A stretch of 64,000 bases of DNA. It comes from Polytrichum commune. Taxonomy: Eukaryota; Streptophyta; Polytrichopsida; Polytrichales; Polytrichaceae. Made by a program: the position numbers and the translations under genes. Position 1 is the stretch's first letter. Each line of letters begins with the position of its first letter. A model generated the notes under the pieces. It was not told where the DNA came from. It made no database searches and worked only from the letters and a program-made list of their open reading frames with translations. The stretch covers positions 40,085,081-40,149,080 of the forward strand of contig OX485809.1 in assembly GCA_950295325.1 (NCBI GenBank), read 5' to 3'. Positions 11,301 to 25,740 of the stretch are shown in pieces.

Positions 11301-14300
11301 TGAACTGATTCATTAAGTTTAACATAAATCAATAAATGTAATAAGATACAGGGTTTATTCTACAATATTTCTTGATTCATTAAATTATTAATCAATTAAG
11401 GAGAGGTCATCGTTTGCATTGGGGTGCTCTTGGTCATGATTACATGTGGTTACTGATATTCCAAAAGATTGTTGATGAGCTCAGATTGCCTACATTGCAG
11501 CCCATGGTATAGTGAGTTGTTTCTACTAGACTAAGGCTGGCTATAAGGGAGAGATTGCGCAATTGCATATATGGCACTAAGAAACCCTCATAGTCCATTC
11601 TTAATCTCATATTATTTCCTAAAAATCACATGAAACAAAGTCTCACCTAGGTTTGGTACCCAAATCCTATTCCAAAGTCATTGTAGCTTACCAATTAACT
11701 TGATAGTGACACTTATTTAACCTTCCATGTGTGGTTTTCATTGAGTGGAACCCAATTCAACCACCTATTTACATGGCTTGCTAACTACTACTGAAAATTC
11801 ACAATGATTTTTTTTAAGGTGGTGGCTATGTTGTTCAGTCTACTTACAAAAGATGGACTAGCAATGAAATGGGACAAAGGATCTGGTGAAGGATAATTAT
11901 ACATGTCTTTTGGTGTCTGTTCTTGAAGCCACATTTAATCGAATACCACACAAATACACTTGTGCAATTGATAGTAATAACCAAATTAGTCACATCTACC
12001 ATTATAAAGTGGATCACATTTTAGCATGCTAGGTTACAATCACACAAGCATGATAGACCATAGACCAATTGTAACCCATCTACAACTGACATTTATTCTG
12101 ATGCCTTTGCACAAAGGAGAGACACAAAGCCAACCCCAAGCAAGCATATCGATGCAACAAAGGCCACAGCAACTACGATAGAAAAATGGCAATTGCCAAA
12201 AATAAGTTGATTTGGCCAAAACGAGTGGCTTGGATTTTGTGCAATGTTCTTTTGAAGATGGAGTAGAGGAAATGATGAGGAATGCAAGTCGTTTTGTAAC
12301 TTTATTCCCTGTGATTAATTAGTTTCATTTTTCAAAGAGGCATGTAAGTCAAATCCCCTACTTGTACAGTAGAGTCTCCCTATTTTGAGCATGAAAGTAT
12401 CCTACTCTACATACAAATGCACACAAAATGATTGACCCAAAGACACTCAAAAGTGATTCTAAGTGATGTGAAACATGACCTATTTGGCCAATCACTGCAC
12501 CTAGCTTATCATTGCATCCTTTTTGGGCCACCACTTTTACAATTAGCCATGCACTAACAACGCCGACTTCCAAAGCTACACGAGAGACACGATGAGAATG
12601 CAAGATGGCCTTCATTTAAAAACAAAAATCAACACAACACACAACTGCCTTTGCAATGTAAAGGACAGTGGCTCCTAACTTTATATTCCTCCTATTCGCT
12701 AACCTCCTTCTTAACCATGGTTATATTTTCTTCAATGGATTTCGGTGGCATCAAAATTACATAATGAATACGAATCGAACCCACTCGGGGAAAACATAAA
12801 AGTATGGATTGGGAGTTCCATAGTAGGCACACTAAACATCGCATTTGGTGCACCTCGTGCTATTTATCATCAACCCACATTATTTGTTTTCAATCATTTA
12901 TTGACAACTAGAGATGATGTCATAATATTCGGTGTCACATGACATGTCATGAAGACCATTCTAATCAGCATGACACACATATATCAAAGCCACACTAGAT
13001 CAAGTGTTTAGTGTAGTGTTGATCCATCCAATCCTACAAACAAAAGGATTGATGTAAACACGTTCCTTCAAAGAAAATAGGGTGAAAGGAAGCCAAGTTC
13101 GTTTTGTGACATATGGAAAGAGTTAACATGAAACTACATTTTCAGTGCACCCAAAAGGGGCCATGTACTTCTAACTTCTAAATGAGCTCTTGATTTGACT
13201 TGGGGGGTCAAAAACCTTATTATGACCCGGAGTAACTTATTAGTTGTCACTTGGATGGATAAACCGTAAATGGGCACTATTTCTTGATTCCACTCAGGCT
13301 ACGCTGGCTGACCCAGGTTGGTTGTATTTTAGAATTCTTTTGCAATTGAATTTTCAATTTATGCCCCCCCCCCCCAAAAAAAAAACTTCTAAATGAGAGC
13401 TCCATTGCAAGAGAGTAGGAGGTAATTTTGGTAGTGGAAGAACCATTGTATTGGCCAGCGGAAATTCAATGAATAGGCCTATAACTAACTGTAAGTAATA
13501 GCAACCTAGTCCACCGAACTAGGTTGTAGGAAATAAGTTAGGAAGTAATCCTTTCATTCCTCGGAAGTATAAAGAGAAGAGAAAGGCTCATTTGAGGGGT
13601 TAGAGGTACTCACTAGACTGTACACTCGTACTTTTGATGCGATTTTTTGGTTTGGTTTCAGTTTATGTGAGAATTATAATTGTTGGTTGATTGTTAAGAA
13701 TTATTGCCTGAGCCAATGAATGTTTATGTGGTCCACACAATATTGATTTGTCTTGTGCTATTCACTTTGATTTTTTTTGGTTGAATTGGGTGGGTGCTGG
13801 TCACAGTGATCGGGGAAAAAAATTATTCCAAGGAATGAAATCTTATGCAATCATGGCAAAGTTTGTAATTTGTGTTCCTGATTTCACCTTTTTTTTTTCA
13901 AAAAAAGCAACCTCTTGTGAAAAATTAAATTTTTTTGATGCAAAATACCACACTCACCTTTGTTGCTGGCACAACATTATTCAACACAAAACTTAGCACT
14001 CACTCAGAAATCTCGACACACATATCAACTATTGAATAATTGTGTTGCGCCTCACTTTCCATTATGCAATTCTTGTGCTAGAAACCAAAGGCAATAACAA
14101 TTGGAATTCCATAGCATTGAACTCCTAGCCACTCCAATAATATATAGATATTTCATAGTTCATAATGTAATTGGAGCGATCTTGAGGAAAACTCGCAATC
14201 ATCAAGCCGGATGAAAGAATTACTCGGAACATGTCAATATTTACCGCCCGGGAGTGAGGGATTTTATGCGTAAAATGCTTGAACACTTCATTGCACTAAC

Positions 14301-14440
14301 GAAATCCAATGGATTTAATGTCATATTTGTTTGTCAACTTTGTGATATTTTAAATTTCTGTTGAGAGAAAGTGTCATATTATTTGTGACATTATTATGCT
14401 CAATATGTTGACATTAACGCAGTCAAAATGCATTAGTGTT
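8360..14440. other. Long gene-poor AT-rich stretch
   Basis: Six kilobases without a supported gene. Reading frames are all under about 90 residues and match nothing I recognise. There are poly-T tracts near 8910-8945 and a poly-C/poly-A junction at about 13364-13385. Confidence 0.4.
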
Positions 14441-14448
14441 GTGCTCTT

Positions 14449-14823
14449 GTGGACATGATCCAATTGAGAAATGAAGAATTGCTTCATCGAAAGTGCTGGA
14501 GTATTGTGCCATTGTTTTGGTCATCCCACCAAAATTTGCCACGTACATTCTCATATGAGCAATGCAAGGCATCCACATATCAAGATCAAGTAATGAAATT
14601 GGCTCCGTATTGGTTCAAAGATGTGCAAGTTGTCTTTGAGAGGATACAAAGTGCACATGCACATAATATGCTTATTGTGGAGTGCAATCCTCACAAAAAA
14701 CATGTTGGCATGTATGTACTTGTCGTTGGTGTTGACCACAAGCCTTTCCCACTTATCCATATGACTACCTCATGTCCACTTTGTAGTTGTTCTTATGGCG
14801 CATTAAGTCTTCGGGAGAACTAA
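14449..14823 (+). CDS. Unclassified open reading frame (doubtful)
   Basis: A 124-residue frame is the longest in the first 25 kb apart from the one at 25.4 kb. It is rich in Cys and His (ending with a CPLCSCSYG stretch) but has no spacing pattern that fits a known finger. It could be a relic of a transposon protein or chance. No promoter, intron or homologous copy is visible. Confidence 0.15.
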   Translation: MDMIQLRNEELLHRKCWSIVPLFWSSHQNLPRTFSYEQCKASTYQDQVMKLAPYWFKDVQVVFERIQSAHAHNMLIVECNPHKKHVGMYVLVVGVDHKPFPLIHMTTSCPLCSCSYGALSLREN

Positions 14824-16859
14824 TGCAATAATACACAGATGTGAGCATCTATGATAATCCAACCACAAAGTCTTCCCATGAAGCCAAATGAGGGAAAAAT
14901 TACATGTAGGATTCAAGAAAGGCTTGTGGCTCTGCGAGCATGAGAGACCATGTATGTTGGCCAAATACATCCCTATGAGAGGGGCAAACAATATATTGGC
15001 TATCTAGGTCTCTATAATGTTATGCTATAATGAGTGAGACAATTGTTGACTTGTTTGTAACTTTATAAGATTTTACATTGATTTCACATAGTCATCGATG
15101 TATCAGTTGATCTTGCGATACAACCATAGTACATGGGTCCAGGCTTCCATACGTTATATAGGTTTTCTCAAAGTCATTTTGTATCTTTGAGGATTTATAC
15201 ATTAAAAAATTGTGCATGTTGACATACATGGCATTTTATTAGTGAGCCATGCGATAAACTTGCCATTTCACTTGTTCTCCAAATGGCATAACCATGTTGT
15301 TAACATGATACCAAGAACATTCATAACACTATTATACATAAATGGCTTGAACATTCTACTCGTACACATGGAATGTCTTATGGACAAAACATTTGTCCAA
15401 ATATACTTGAATGCCAGTTAGAGGCAAACATGGACCATATAGGAAGCTAGAGGGTTATGAGTTAGGAGCATCTGTTTGGAAGTCCTTGTATGAAGTAAAG
15501 GAGATTAGTAATGTGTTTAAGATGTCGATCAATGATATTTGTGTAAGAGAGATGCAAGAGAGACATGGTGAGGCTCCAAAGTAGAAGCTGATTAAGCAAA
15601 TTCAATTTAGGCTAAGTAAATCTGAAACCAAAGTGAAGAGTGTTGGGTGTTGCGGCTCTTATTGTTGTTCGTGCAATGTATCTGCTTACTTCGACCAAAT
15701 GGGACAGCTTGATGAAGGGGTTGGAAACTGATTAAGGTAAGAAACAATGGAAATCGACCCTGACTTTTAGAGAAACTAAACCTACTAAACCAAACAAGCG
15801 AGCAACATTCAGAAGAGCAGACTCAACTATAATCGCCCCCAATATATGTGAAAACCAACATTCAAAGGTCATGGTTGACTGAACCAGAAAATGTTGTTCA
15901 CCTATATAGGAAGATGGGGAGAAGAAAGAACTCGGAAATGGAGGTTGATCAGACAAGCTACTGAGACATTGTTGTTTAGGGTGAAAATTAGGTTCAAGAA
16001 CTCCAAATCTCTATACTATGAAGATATACTCCATCGTTGGAAATATCAACCTACAGCATGAGTGGACACCACAAATTTCACCCCCACAGTAATTGTAGGG
16101 AAATGTGTGGTCAAAGATGTATACACTACTTTCAAAGGAAAATATCTCGGTTATTCATTAATCGCTCATTGACGAATGGAATTGGCTCTTGCACCCAAAA
16201 CATACTCTGAGCTTGGCATTTTGCTGATGGATCACGAAGTATATTCATTTATGTATTAAAGTCCTTGATATTGTGCACAGGAGACGATGCAAATCACTTA
16301 AATCAGTATTGGGAGAAAATAGCAATCTCTGATAGAGTCCTAGCTAGTTTGGAGGAGAATTATACCTAGAAATTGCAGCAAAAGTGGAATGTTTAGCTTG
16401 AGTGAGCCAAAACTGGGTTAGGGTACACCTAATTGGTGCCTATCCGCAGCCCTGATATAGGTGTGGGATGAAACTCATGATGCTTTGACCTCTTCAATTT
16501 CACATGTGCAGTAATCGGCCAAGGCATGTGGATTTTAATTGGCTTGTTTTCCATGTTTCACCGTCGTCTTCTGATGAGCAGATTTACATAACGAAAGATT
16601 TACTTGTGTTACGTTAGCATATCCATGATGAAGCACCGGCAAAAGTCGGATTGAAAATCAGAACTTCCTCAATTGGCTTTGTCTGTAGGACAAAGACTAT
16701 GCATCTACTTCTATGTTTCAAAAGCAAATTTCTTGATCATTTTGTGTTCACACTTGGATGTTACTTGTTCCTGTTATATTTGGTCTAGTTTATTTAACAT
16801 GGATGATGAAAGTTTGCATACCTTGGACAACTAACGAAGTAATTCAACTATTAGTTAAC
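14824..16859. other. Gene-poor spacer
   Basis: No supported gene. A plus-strand stretch at 15420-15740 is purine-rich and almost open, but its short frames show no recognisable domain. Confidence 0.35.
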
Positions 16860-16861
16860 TA

Positions 16862-17199
16862 CACTAAATAGGTAGATTAGTGCTGGAAACACTAATAGTC
16901 GACGAAAACGCTAAATGTAAATTGTCTCTATAGTGTTAGAATACTAAATGTCAACTCTAACACTATTTGTACCAAGTAGTAACTTTAAATATTTACATGA
17001 GCGCATTTAGTGTTAGATAATATTTTGTAAATCTTGGAATAAAGAATTGAAGGAAGAAGAATATGAGAACCTCGTAAAAGGTTTAACTTGTTCAAACCCT
17101 ATTCAAACACTAATTGTAATATCAGTTGAAAATTAGTGTTTTAGGTAACTATTGCATCTAACACTAATCTTCATCTAACACTAATCTACCTATTTAGTG
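16862..17199. mobile_element. MITE-like foldback element 1
   Basis: About 338 bp bounded by terminal inverted repeats of at least 21 bp starting CACTAAATAGGTAGATTAG and ending CTAATCTACCTATTTAGTG. A TA dinucleotide flanks each side (16860-16861 and 17200-17201), as expected for Tc1/mariner-type (Stowaway-like) target sites. The inverted symmetry extends a few bases past the TA, so the exact boundary is uncertain. No coding capacity. Confidence 0.6.
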
Positions 17200-17269
17200 T
17201 AGTTGTCTTTTGTAACTACAGTTGGGCAATTTGACCTGCCAAAAAATGTAGTTTACTATAGTTAATCTA

Positions 17270-17330
17270 AAATGTAGTTAATGATAGTTATATATATATA
17301 TATATAACTATAGTTGGTTGTAGGTATAGT
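17270..17330. repeat. TA microsatellite in a small palindrome
   Basis: ATAGTTA, then alternating TA, then TAACTAT forms a hairpin-capable palindrome near 17286-17313. It lies just outside MITE-like element 1. Confidence 0.6.
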
Positions 17331-17449
17331 AAATAGCCATGGATTGGCATGAGCAAAGTGTATAGCTACAATTATAGTCTTTCATTAGAAAGGACATAGC
17401 CTCACACTTCTACTATTTTCTTGTTTAGTCAAGAATCATGATTATCAAA

Positions 17450-18570
17450 AGTGCACATGTGCTAATTCTTAATCTATACCAAAGTCCTCCCAATTGTGTT
17501 CACTATTGAGTTTAGCATAATTAACATTTTTTAAGGATTAAACAAGTGCCTTTCTTATGTCCATTCTTAGATCCACACCTAACCACAAATCACTAAAAGG
17601 TGCGTGTTTGACTAAGAAAAATATTTGAATAAGGCCAACACACCTTAGACATTGCGCCTGCTCTAGTCACTCAGAGAGACTACTTACACTATAGATTTGA
17701 TTTAGTGTGGCCTTAATACTCGTGTGCCATTTTTAATTAGAGTAATCTCCATGACTTGTCATGGAGCACAAAGTGTCGTATGACATCCTTTCTACTTGCC
17801 ACCAAGCGGTTGCAAGACAATTAGTGTGCACACACTTAGTTTGTGAAAAGATACAAATCCCACTTTTAACATTTACATTCTTGAACAGTGGGACTACATG
17901 AATCCCAAAAACCAATTCCACTCATTTTAACTCACTTCTGTTCAAATTGGAAGCACCCATGCCATTCACCATAAGTCACATGCATCTCAGAATGCAATTG
18001 CCTATCGATTGATTCTGAATCACCCATCACTGCTACATACCTTCAGGTTTTAAGGTATGTGGGTCTTATTCAGTTCCCCTTAATATTCTCCAGCTCCTAC
18101 CAATTACATCTACACAAGAAAGCTTGTGTTGCATTAGCAAATCTATGCTAACGCATCAACAAAAATAGGAATTCAGAATCGAACCTCCCATGATTTGGTT
18201 TTTCTTATATGGAGTGTATGTTTGTTGAGTCGATAACTGAATACATAGGTCCTTCTCAATTGTGTCTGATTAAGAAAAGTAACTGAATAACATCCACTTA
18301 CCACAGTATCTTTATTCCAGTTCTCATTCAATCGGAAGTCAATGTGAAGATTATAGATCTCTTTAAGCAATCACATAGGCTCGACAGTGGATGCAGATTG
18401 AGATACATATGATGGTGTCTAAGCTTTTGAGCACGTAGTCCAATCTCATCGTAACACTTGTCTTTTTGGTGTCCATTCTTAACTGCAAAGCTTGCAATCT
18501 ACCACTCAAACATAGGTGCCTAATCAAGAAGAGTGACCACATAAAACCCACTTACCTTATGCGGTTTCTT
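17450..18570. repeat. Degenerate direct duplications
   Basis: A motif chain (GTCCATTCTTA, then AGGTGC, then a stretch like CTAATCAAGAAGAGTGACC, then CCACTTACC) recurs in altered form around 17555-17650, 18225-18300 and 18465-18555. This suggests an old tandem or dispersed repeat. It is too diverged by eye to give a firm unit length. Confidence 0.35.
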
Positions 18571-21500
18571 GGATACAAACCAAGTGGCTACAACCCAGTA
18601 TAACTCCATTGCAATTTATCTCGGAGGAAAATAATACTGAAGATGTAGCAAAATCTCCCCCATCAGATTCCATGTCAAACCACTGCAACCGAACACAATT
18701 TTTAGTACATATAAAGATGGCCACTCTTAGAAACATAGAAAATGCCTTGGCGGTGGTTGGATGCGGGATCTTAGATGAAGAGGATTGCAAATTATGCTTT
18801 GAGATGGGCAGCATAATCTGCTTATCTAGTATTCAAATAATAAACCTAAGATTCCTAAAATTGAAGGTGGACAGAATAAGGACCAAGCAACAGTCTCTAT
18901 GTCTTCACTTGAATGGAGCTAGCATTTGAAAAGCATTCTGGAAGACAATTTAATTTGTACCATTTTGTCAACATAAGCTAAGTAGGGTTTGTATGGTAGG
19001 TCGCAAATGGCCTTTCCGAAGAAATCAAGGGCAGAGAGAGATGGAGTCCAAACTGTACCCCAGAATTCTACATTATCCATCATAGTGTGAGAATTATATG
19101 ATTATATCTGTCTCTTGCTTGTTGAGGCTGAGTTTTTGGGATTTTGTGTTCTGCAACCTTTTAATCTCACTAGCTCCTTACTGCTCATTGTTTATCATTA
19201 AATATCCAACTAGACAGGTAGTTCAACCTTTACAATTTTAGATTACAACCTAGAAAGCGAGAAAGTTTTGCTCCTTACTAGGGGTGTGCAGGCCTGTCAT
19301 AAGTAGTGTCATTCTGAGGGTGTCAAGTTGTGAATTCTGTGAAATTTCCATATGGACTCATCTATAATTTTGAGATCTTCTAGCTGCAATATGTCTTAGA
19401 TATGAGAATATCTATATGCACAGCTTATACACAAAAATGCAAGAAGGTCCTTGAGTTATATACCTGGACGGATCAATGTGACCAGCATTAGTGGGCATTG
19501 TAGTCACTGACGAATGACATTGTTGTATTGCTGCCAAAAATGAGTCTTGCACGCATATTTGTTCATGTTCCAGCTCTGTTGATTGGCACCTTCCCAATCT
19601 CCACCATCTCATCCTTTTGAGCAATTTATCCAAACATTATCATATACATACATGCAACACTGGTAAGAACTAAATACCAAAACACTTCCCAGAGGCTAGA
19701 CTTTGGCACAGGTCACCAGTTACAGCATTTGGCGGTGCTGATTACAATTGATACCATTAGTACCACCAGTAATATCAAACGCACTGACATATTCTGATTC
19801 ATGGGACTTTGCATGATACACACACACACACACACACATGTACAGATCAACTGTTCTTATTGGTGCTAATAACAGAATGTGAGTTGAATTGAGAGCCCAC
19901 TAAACATTTGATTTTTAAGTGGTGTGAAAAGCACTCAGGTAATTTATGTGATTAAATCATAGGTTGCAAACTTTGACAAAGATCCATTAGCGTCCAAAAG
20001 ATAAGTGATTCGCTTGTGGAGGTCACTGGAAGCATCAAGAGCTGCAAAGGTTAATGACAAGGTTCAAAAGAGCTTTAAGTACACCAAATGATCACCAATG
20101 ATGTTCGTCACACCAATTTTGCGTCCATAATATAAAGGGTACTGAAACGGGACTGGACCTTTGGATAACAAACCTTGGGAGAAAACTTTCCGGAATTGAC
20201 TGGAACTGCTCGATCACAGAATTGACACACATTGTAGAATCAAAGGAGCGAGCAACTCTTTGTAAACTAGATATAAGCTTGCATGAGCCTCTCAGTCACA
20301 GGTTACTCTCAGAATGCATCATTCTCACCACCAGCCAACAATAAATAATAAATAATAAATAAAATATGTGTACATATTCCTGGACGAATTCATTTTATGA
20401 ACCGAGATTCACTTTTCTGAAGATTATTTGTAGTATGAACATCTTGAAGACCATAATCCTAAGACATTCATTAAATTTTCTTGGGAGTGAAACTTAGAGA
20501 CCCACGGGGTCTAGCTAGGTACTCATGACCCTTGCTTTAGAAAGTTAAAGTGGTTCTCAGTGGGTTCACGTGAAATGATTATTGAAAGTGGAAAGGTTTG
20601 GGAAACGCTTTTCAATTCAGACACAAATAATAGCAATGGATTGATCCAGATGCCTTCTTTCTATGTATGTTGCCCCTCTCTGTGAAATTATAAACCATCA
20701 TCATTTCATCAAAAGCATCAGAAGTTATCCAAAACAAACCTCTTCTTCAGGGAAAGTTGCCAGGTTGCAAGGGCCATGAGAGCCCCTTAGGAGAACACTT
20801 AGTAAACTAATTAATAAGTAAGGGTGAACCCTCACCGATCGATTAGATCAGAGTCAGTTCGCCAGCCACATAATGGCAAACAGAGATCCTACAACACCAT
20901 TCTCAAAACACTACAAACGCACCATTGCTGAGAAACTGGGCTGAACCTCATCTTGCATTAAGCATATGCAGACAACATTATCACTCCAAGGCGCTCTTAT
21001 TACATATCCGGCCAAACCACAATGGTCAGAGACTGAATATAGAAGTATGCCTCGATGGAAAATTGAGCCTCTTTCCCTCGCGATTTGCAAGCACAAATTC
21101 ACCCCACAAAGGCAAGGCCCTGCATAGCAAACCATTTGCATGACACTACTACAAATCTCCAGAGTATATTCTCAACCACATTATGTGCTCCTTGTCCACC
21201 CAAACACATGGATACTTTATTCATGAAAAGCTCTTAGGTGTCCATCCCTCGTGATCAAAATCTCCCCGTTCACCTGCTTCCTAGTCTAGCATAGCACATG
21301 TTCACTTTCATTTTCGTCTACATCACCATCCAGAGCTGTCAAGAAACAACTGGCCTCGCCCATGCTTCTTCACTTCAGGCTAACTTAGCCCCATACTAGC
21401 AAAGGAGCAAGGCGTTATATGTTTAGAATCTGCGACAATTGAAAGTAGGCGCATTATGATTCAAGTGACACATTTGCGCAAACAGTGGACGCGTGCAGTT

Positions 21501-21800
21501 GCCTTCTTTGCGAGAATTTGGAAACGGTAGAAAATTACAGCAGAGGAGCACCATGACATCAGATGATGATTCCAGTTCCTAACGGTTGAATTAATCCGGA
21601 GATGTTGGGAAGACCTTGCATCAAGTTGGGAAGCCATTGCATCAACAGCCCTGTTTCCGTTCCGCGACTCGCATCTGGGTGCACATTGCCTTGGAGTTGG
21701 CAAGTGAGTGAACGGGGAGAAATTTGACCCAACTTGGCCACGAATAATGAATGTGGGCCTATTTTGGCACAATTTGGGCCGTTGGATCAGACTGGGAACT
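18571..21800. other. Gene-poor spacer
   Basis: Contains a CA microsatellite at about 19820-19838 and an AAT-type microsatellite at 20337-20362. Short frames on both strands (up to about 106 residues at 18609-18929) have no recognised domain. Confidence 0.35.
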
Positions 21801-21801
21801 A

Positions 21802-22018
21802 CACTAAATAAGATGTTTAGTGTCACTTACTATTTGGAATTATGCAATTCTATAATTGTTTGTTGTACATCTCATTTTTGACCAACAGAGGTTGAATCAG
21901 TTGTTTGGACACTATAGAACATTAACATCTTTACTTGGTAAAAATTTACATCAGTAGTATAAAAATATAGGAATGTGTAGTTCCGAATAGTAAGTGACAC
22001 TTATAATTATATTCAGTA
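21802..22018. mobile_element. MITE-like foldback element 2
   Basis: About 217 bp. The left end CACTAAATAAGATGTTTAG and the continuing GTCACTTACTATTTGGAA match the reverse complement of the right end (TTCCGAATAGTAAGTGAC...ATTCAGTA). TA flanks both sides (21800-21801 and 22019-22020). Its first bases match those of MITE-like element 1, so they are probably the same family. Confidence 0.6.
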
Positions 22019-25000
22019 TAGCGATTACAAATTAACAATTTTTTTTTTATCAAGGGTGAGATGCATAAGTTACAAGAGGTAAGAATGGAGAAAGTCTTTC
22101 TTGTTAAGTGATCACATAAGCTCTCCCAATTGTGTTGACTAATGTGAGTCCAAAATATCCAAAAACGACTTTTGTGTGGTTAAGTGTTATATATATGGAT
22201 AGATGGTACATGAACATTTGAAATCATGTTTTGTATGCAAACTCTTCAAGTTTGTGAGTTAAGTGATATGTATAGTCCATTGGGTTTGCATCATATTGAC
22301 TAGTTGCACATGCATGTTCATGTATTAAAAATCCATTGGATAATTTTATGTGAGATATGCGACCGTTAAATTGGTTTAGCCCAAGCTAACCTAATTGACT
22401 CACAAGGAGTATCAACTTGTCCATTTTGAAAGCTAAGGTCGAATATGACCAAGTTGAAAGCAACGTATCATATAAAGGGTCCAAATAAATGGGACAAAGT
22501 TAACCAAAAAATCACGTAACGGTTCATGTCAGTATGAATAGAACATAATAGAACATTGTGGAACTAAATCAATTCCCACTCTTGAGACAAGGCATGGCGG
22601 ACTATTATAGTATTCATTAAGATTCCTTTGCAATTATTCATGGTTGGTTGGTTCATACTAGACATATTGTTCTGTATTTATTGATTGTTACATGATTGTC
22701 TATGTCCCTAAGACCTTCAGTTGGGGTGACCTCCAACTCAAAACCTATTGAGCAAGGGTACGTTCTAGGGTGTCCTATAGTGGGGCATATGCCATGCCCT
22801 TCACACTTAGGTTTATTCATGGGGCCAAAGTAAGATAAAGCAAACAAAAGTTATACCATGTGAGTTTAGAGGCGCAAGTAGCCACATTTCCTACTTATAT
22901 AACTCAAAACAATAATAAGGTAAGTCATGATGTTCTCATAGATATATTGCAAACTACATGATTTACATCAATAGAAGTAGATTCTAAAGTTTGTAGAATC
23001 TACTTTCATAATTGTCGGTTTTCAGAAAGTGAGGGTGAAGTTGACCTTGAGAAAATGTATTTTGCTTCAAATTTTGTGGCGCACTATACATACAATACGA
23101 TCTTGCCAAATACTTAAAATATACACAAAAATCATAACAAACATTAAAATGAAGTAGGTTTTAGCTCAAATGCACCACCTAGTTAAGGACCTACTTCATA
23201 TGTAGAACCATAATATTAACGAGGCACAAATTTTGTACTATAGTTGGTTCAAACCCACTGAAGGGCTCCATGGTCTTGAAATAACTTTTTGTATAGATTG
23301 AGCCCACTTCCCTTACTATATATGAAAATTGTACCACATTGGAAGGGCATACCACTTTTCTTGTTTACTTTAACATGCTTTGGCTTGAGGTAGTCCGATT
23401 AATTGTGTGTGGCCCTTGGTTATGCAAAGTTAGTGATATTGGGAATTCATTGAGTCCCACTTAGCACCCCCACAATAGGGCCCCTTTAAACTAGAGCCCC
23501 CCCCCCCCCTTTGCTACTTGCCATTTTCTAGTAGTGCCATGGTTAGCTAGAAATGTTTGCACACTTGTAGAGGTACCCCTATTCACATAGCAAAGCCATC
23601 AAAACTAGTTTCACAAAGCTAAGCGCGAGTTTTAGCACGATGGCCTTTGCACTTGTAGTAGTATTAGAAATGCGCTATTGCCATGTTGGGTAGTGACTAT
23701 AGTTGTTTAGCAAAAAAAGATCACTTGCTCCTACAGTCTTAGTGCTTTCAGGATCTCTAGCTTTGTTTAACATCATTAAGGGCAGCAAGCTATGGAAAAT
23801 ACCATCCTCCTCAGCACAAGAGTGGCATAGGTTGCTATAACCTAGAGCCAATTTTGGTGAATACTCACAATGTTCAAGCGTGGAAGGTACTAACACACAC
23901 AAACCTCCTACCTGTCATGCAAATTTGAGTTCGCAATTGTAATTTTCATGGTTGTTGTGGCTGTGGAGTGTCGTCCACCATGTGTTGCTACTTTGCACTA
24001 CTTTATCACATTGCTCACCCTCAAAATGAGACACAAACCTTTATCCAAGCATTTATTATTGAGCTTTCTTTCACATCCACATGTTTGTGCTCATGAACTA
24101 GGTTAGCTTTGTGTGGATAAGTTGCCCCTAAAATGCAGAGGTGGCAAATGTGAAGTTTTGGTTTGTGGACCGGTTTCAATGTCAACTGGTTGAGAGCACA
24201 CTCCCATATTTGAATCAATCCAAAAGTAGCTAACTTTGTGGAATCAGAATTATTCATATAGCAAAATATAGCATACTTGAACATGAACAAGTGGAGTAGT
24301 TAAAATAGTCATAAAACCATTCGAATTAGTGTCAAAGAGGTCTGAACGAATTGCTCACGGCCATATTATGGTTGCGTAGGACATTTGGGGTTCAGAAGAA
24401 AGAAGAATCCTCTTATAACTTCACATCTCTACTCCAATTTCAAAACTTGACATGACAATCTTCATGATTTGCAATTGGATGAGAGAATTCCCAATTTGAT
24501 TCAACAACCACATTTATATGTGAAGTTGAGAGTGGCAATAGTGCAACATACCTTACCTAAGAAGAATTGGTTGCCAAGATCTAGGATTATACGTGAAGAT
24601 ACAATTGCGAATGAGCATAAATTTCAACATCACAAACTTGAGTAGTATAAAGCAACAAACAACAAAAGTAACCAAATAAAGCACATTTGCCTTAAGGTAA
24701 ATGTGGCTAATTTGGCCATGAATCCTAATTGGTCACGTATATTTGAGTGGTGTGTTGTTAGGTGTGGAATTATAAATAGATATTGAAAAGGCACATGCTT
24801 AAAAGAAATTAGACTATATGCACAAACTTTGTTAGCCAATTCTAGATTCAATAGTCAACATAAATGGGGGAGGAGTGTACATGACAGTTTCATGGCTTTG
24901 GCAATTTGACTTTCCAAAATCATACCAAGAACAAGGAAAGTTGAAATATTTCTATAGATTGTTGCTAAAATCTCATATCACTTATGAGGATTCAAGAAGA

Positions 25001-25376
25001 ATCTAAAATTAAAATTCCAAGTTGAAAACCATGACAACCAACCAACACCAACCATTCGACACACATTTACCTTAGTGGTCCACAACAAAATCCTTAAACA
25101 ATTGGTTAGTTGCAAGAGTTCTCTACCCTGGTATTATCTTGCACTTGTGACCAATTATGGTTGGTCGTCCAATCAAGACCAAACTTGGACTCATTTTGAC
25201 GACCATTTTACATTAACCATCACTTGCAACTAAACTCCACTTGAAAAGCGAGTTATTAACACCATATGTGACTGGTTCTAGTTGGTCGCCAAACTTGGGC
25301 CCATTTCAGAGACCACCCCTAGGCCTCCTCCCACAGGGGACAGCCAATAAAAGAAAAAGAAAGAAAACACACCAAG
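22019..25376. other. Gene-poor spacer
   Basis: Poly-C tract at about 23500-23512. Near 25080-25310 a phrase resembling GTGACCAATTATGGTTGGTCG recurs in diverged form. No gene can be supported. Confidence 0.35.
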
Positions 25377-25479
25377 TTGAGTGAGACCTGGACCTGTACA
25401 ACAGGCCGGGTTGGGACGGGCGGGTCCGACACTTTCTTAGAAGCTGGGGATTTGGGTCTGACCCACCCCCTCCGCTATG

Positions 25480-25740
25480 GTCCTCACACGCATGCTTCGG
25501 CTGACCGGCTGACCGAGCCCGCCATGGCCATTAATTCCTCGGCTACTCTCTCTTTCTGCACACCCCTCACCCTACCCTTCCTCTCCAACGCATCGTCTCT
25601 CTTCTCTCTCGCACTCTCTTTCTCACTGCACGCCCTTGCTGCAGAGGTTCTCTCAAGCCACTCCCATCCAAAATTGATGTACATCTCCTCATTCAGGTGC
25701 TTGATCACTGCTTCTTCGCCAACAATCGGTGTATACAAAG
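25480..25740 (+). promoter_or_regulatory. Possible 5' leader of the downstream receptor gene
   Basis: A GC-rich and pyrimidine-rich pocket (CT runs at 25545-25640) stands out in AT-rich surroundings, like the 5' leader of a plant transcript. A possible splice donor (CAAAG|GTACAT) lies at about 25740. The next supported plus-strand gene begins at 30.59 kb and is preceded by a good 3' splice site at 30538, so a transcript starting here with a 4.8-kb leader intron is plausible but unproven. The same stretch is open in two frames without recognisable product. Confidence 0.25.

Noticed and set aside
12740-12800. Possible tRNA or tRNA-derived SINE (B-box-like GGTTCGATTCG on the minus strand)
   Set aside because: No A box, acceptor pairing or cloverleaf could be built around it. 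A similar box near 18175 also lacks the rest.
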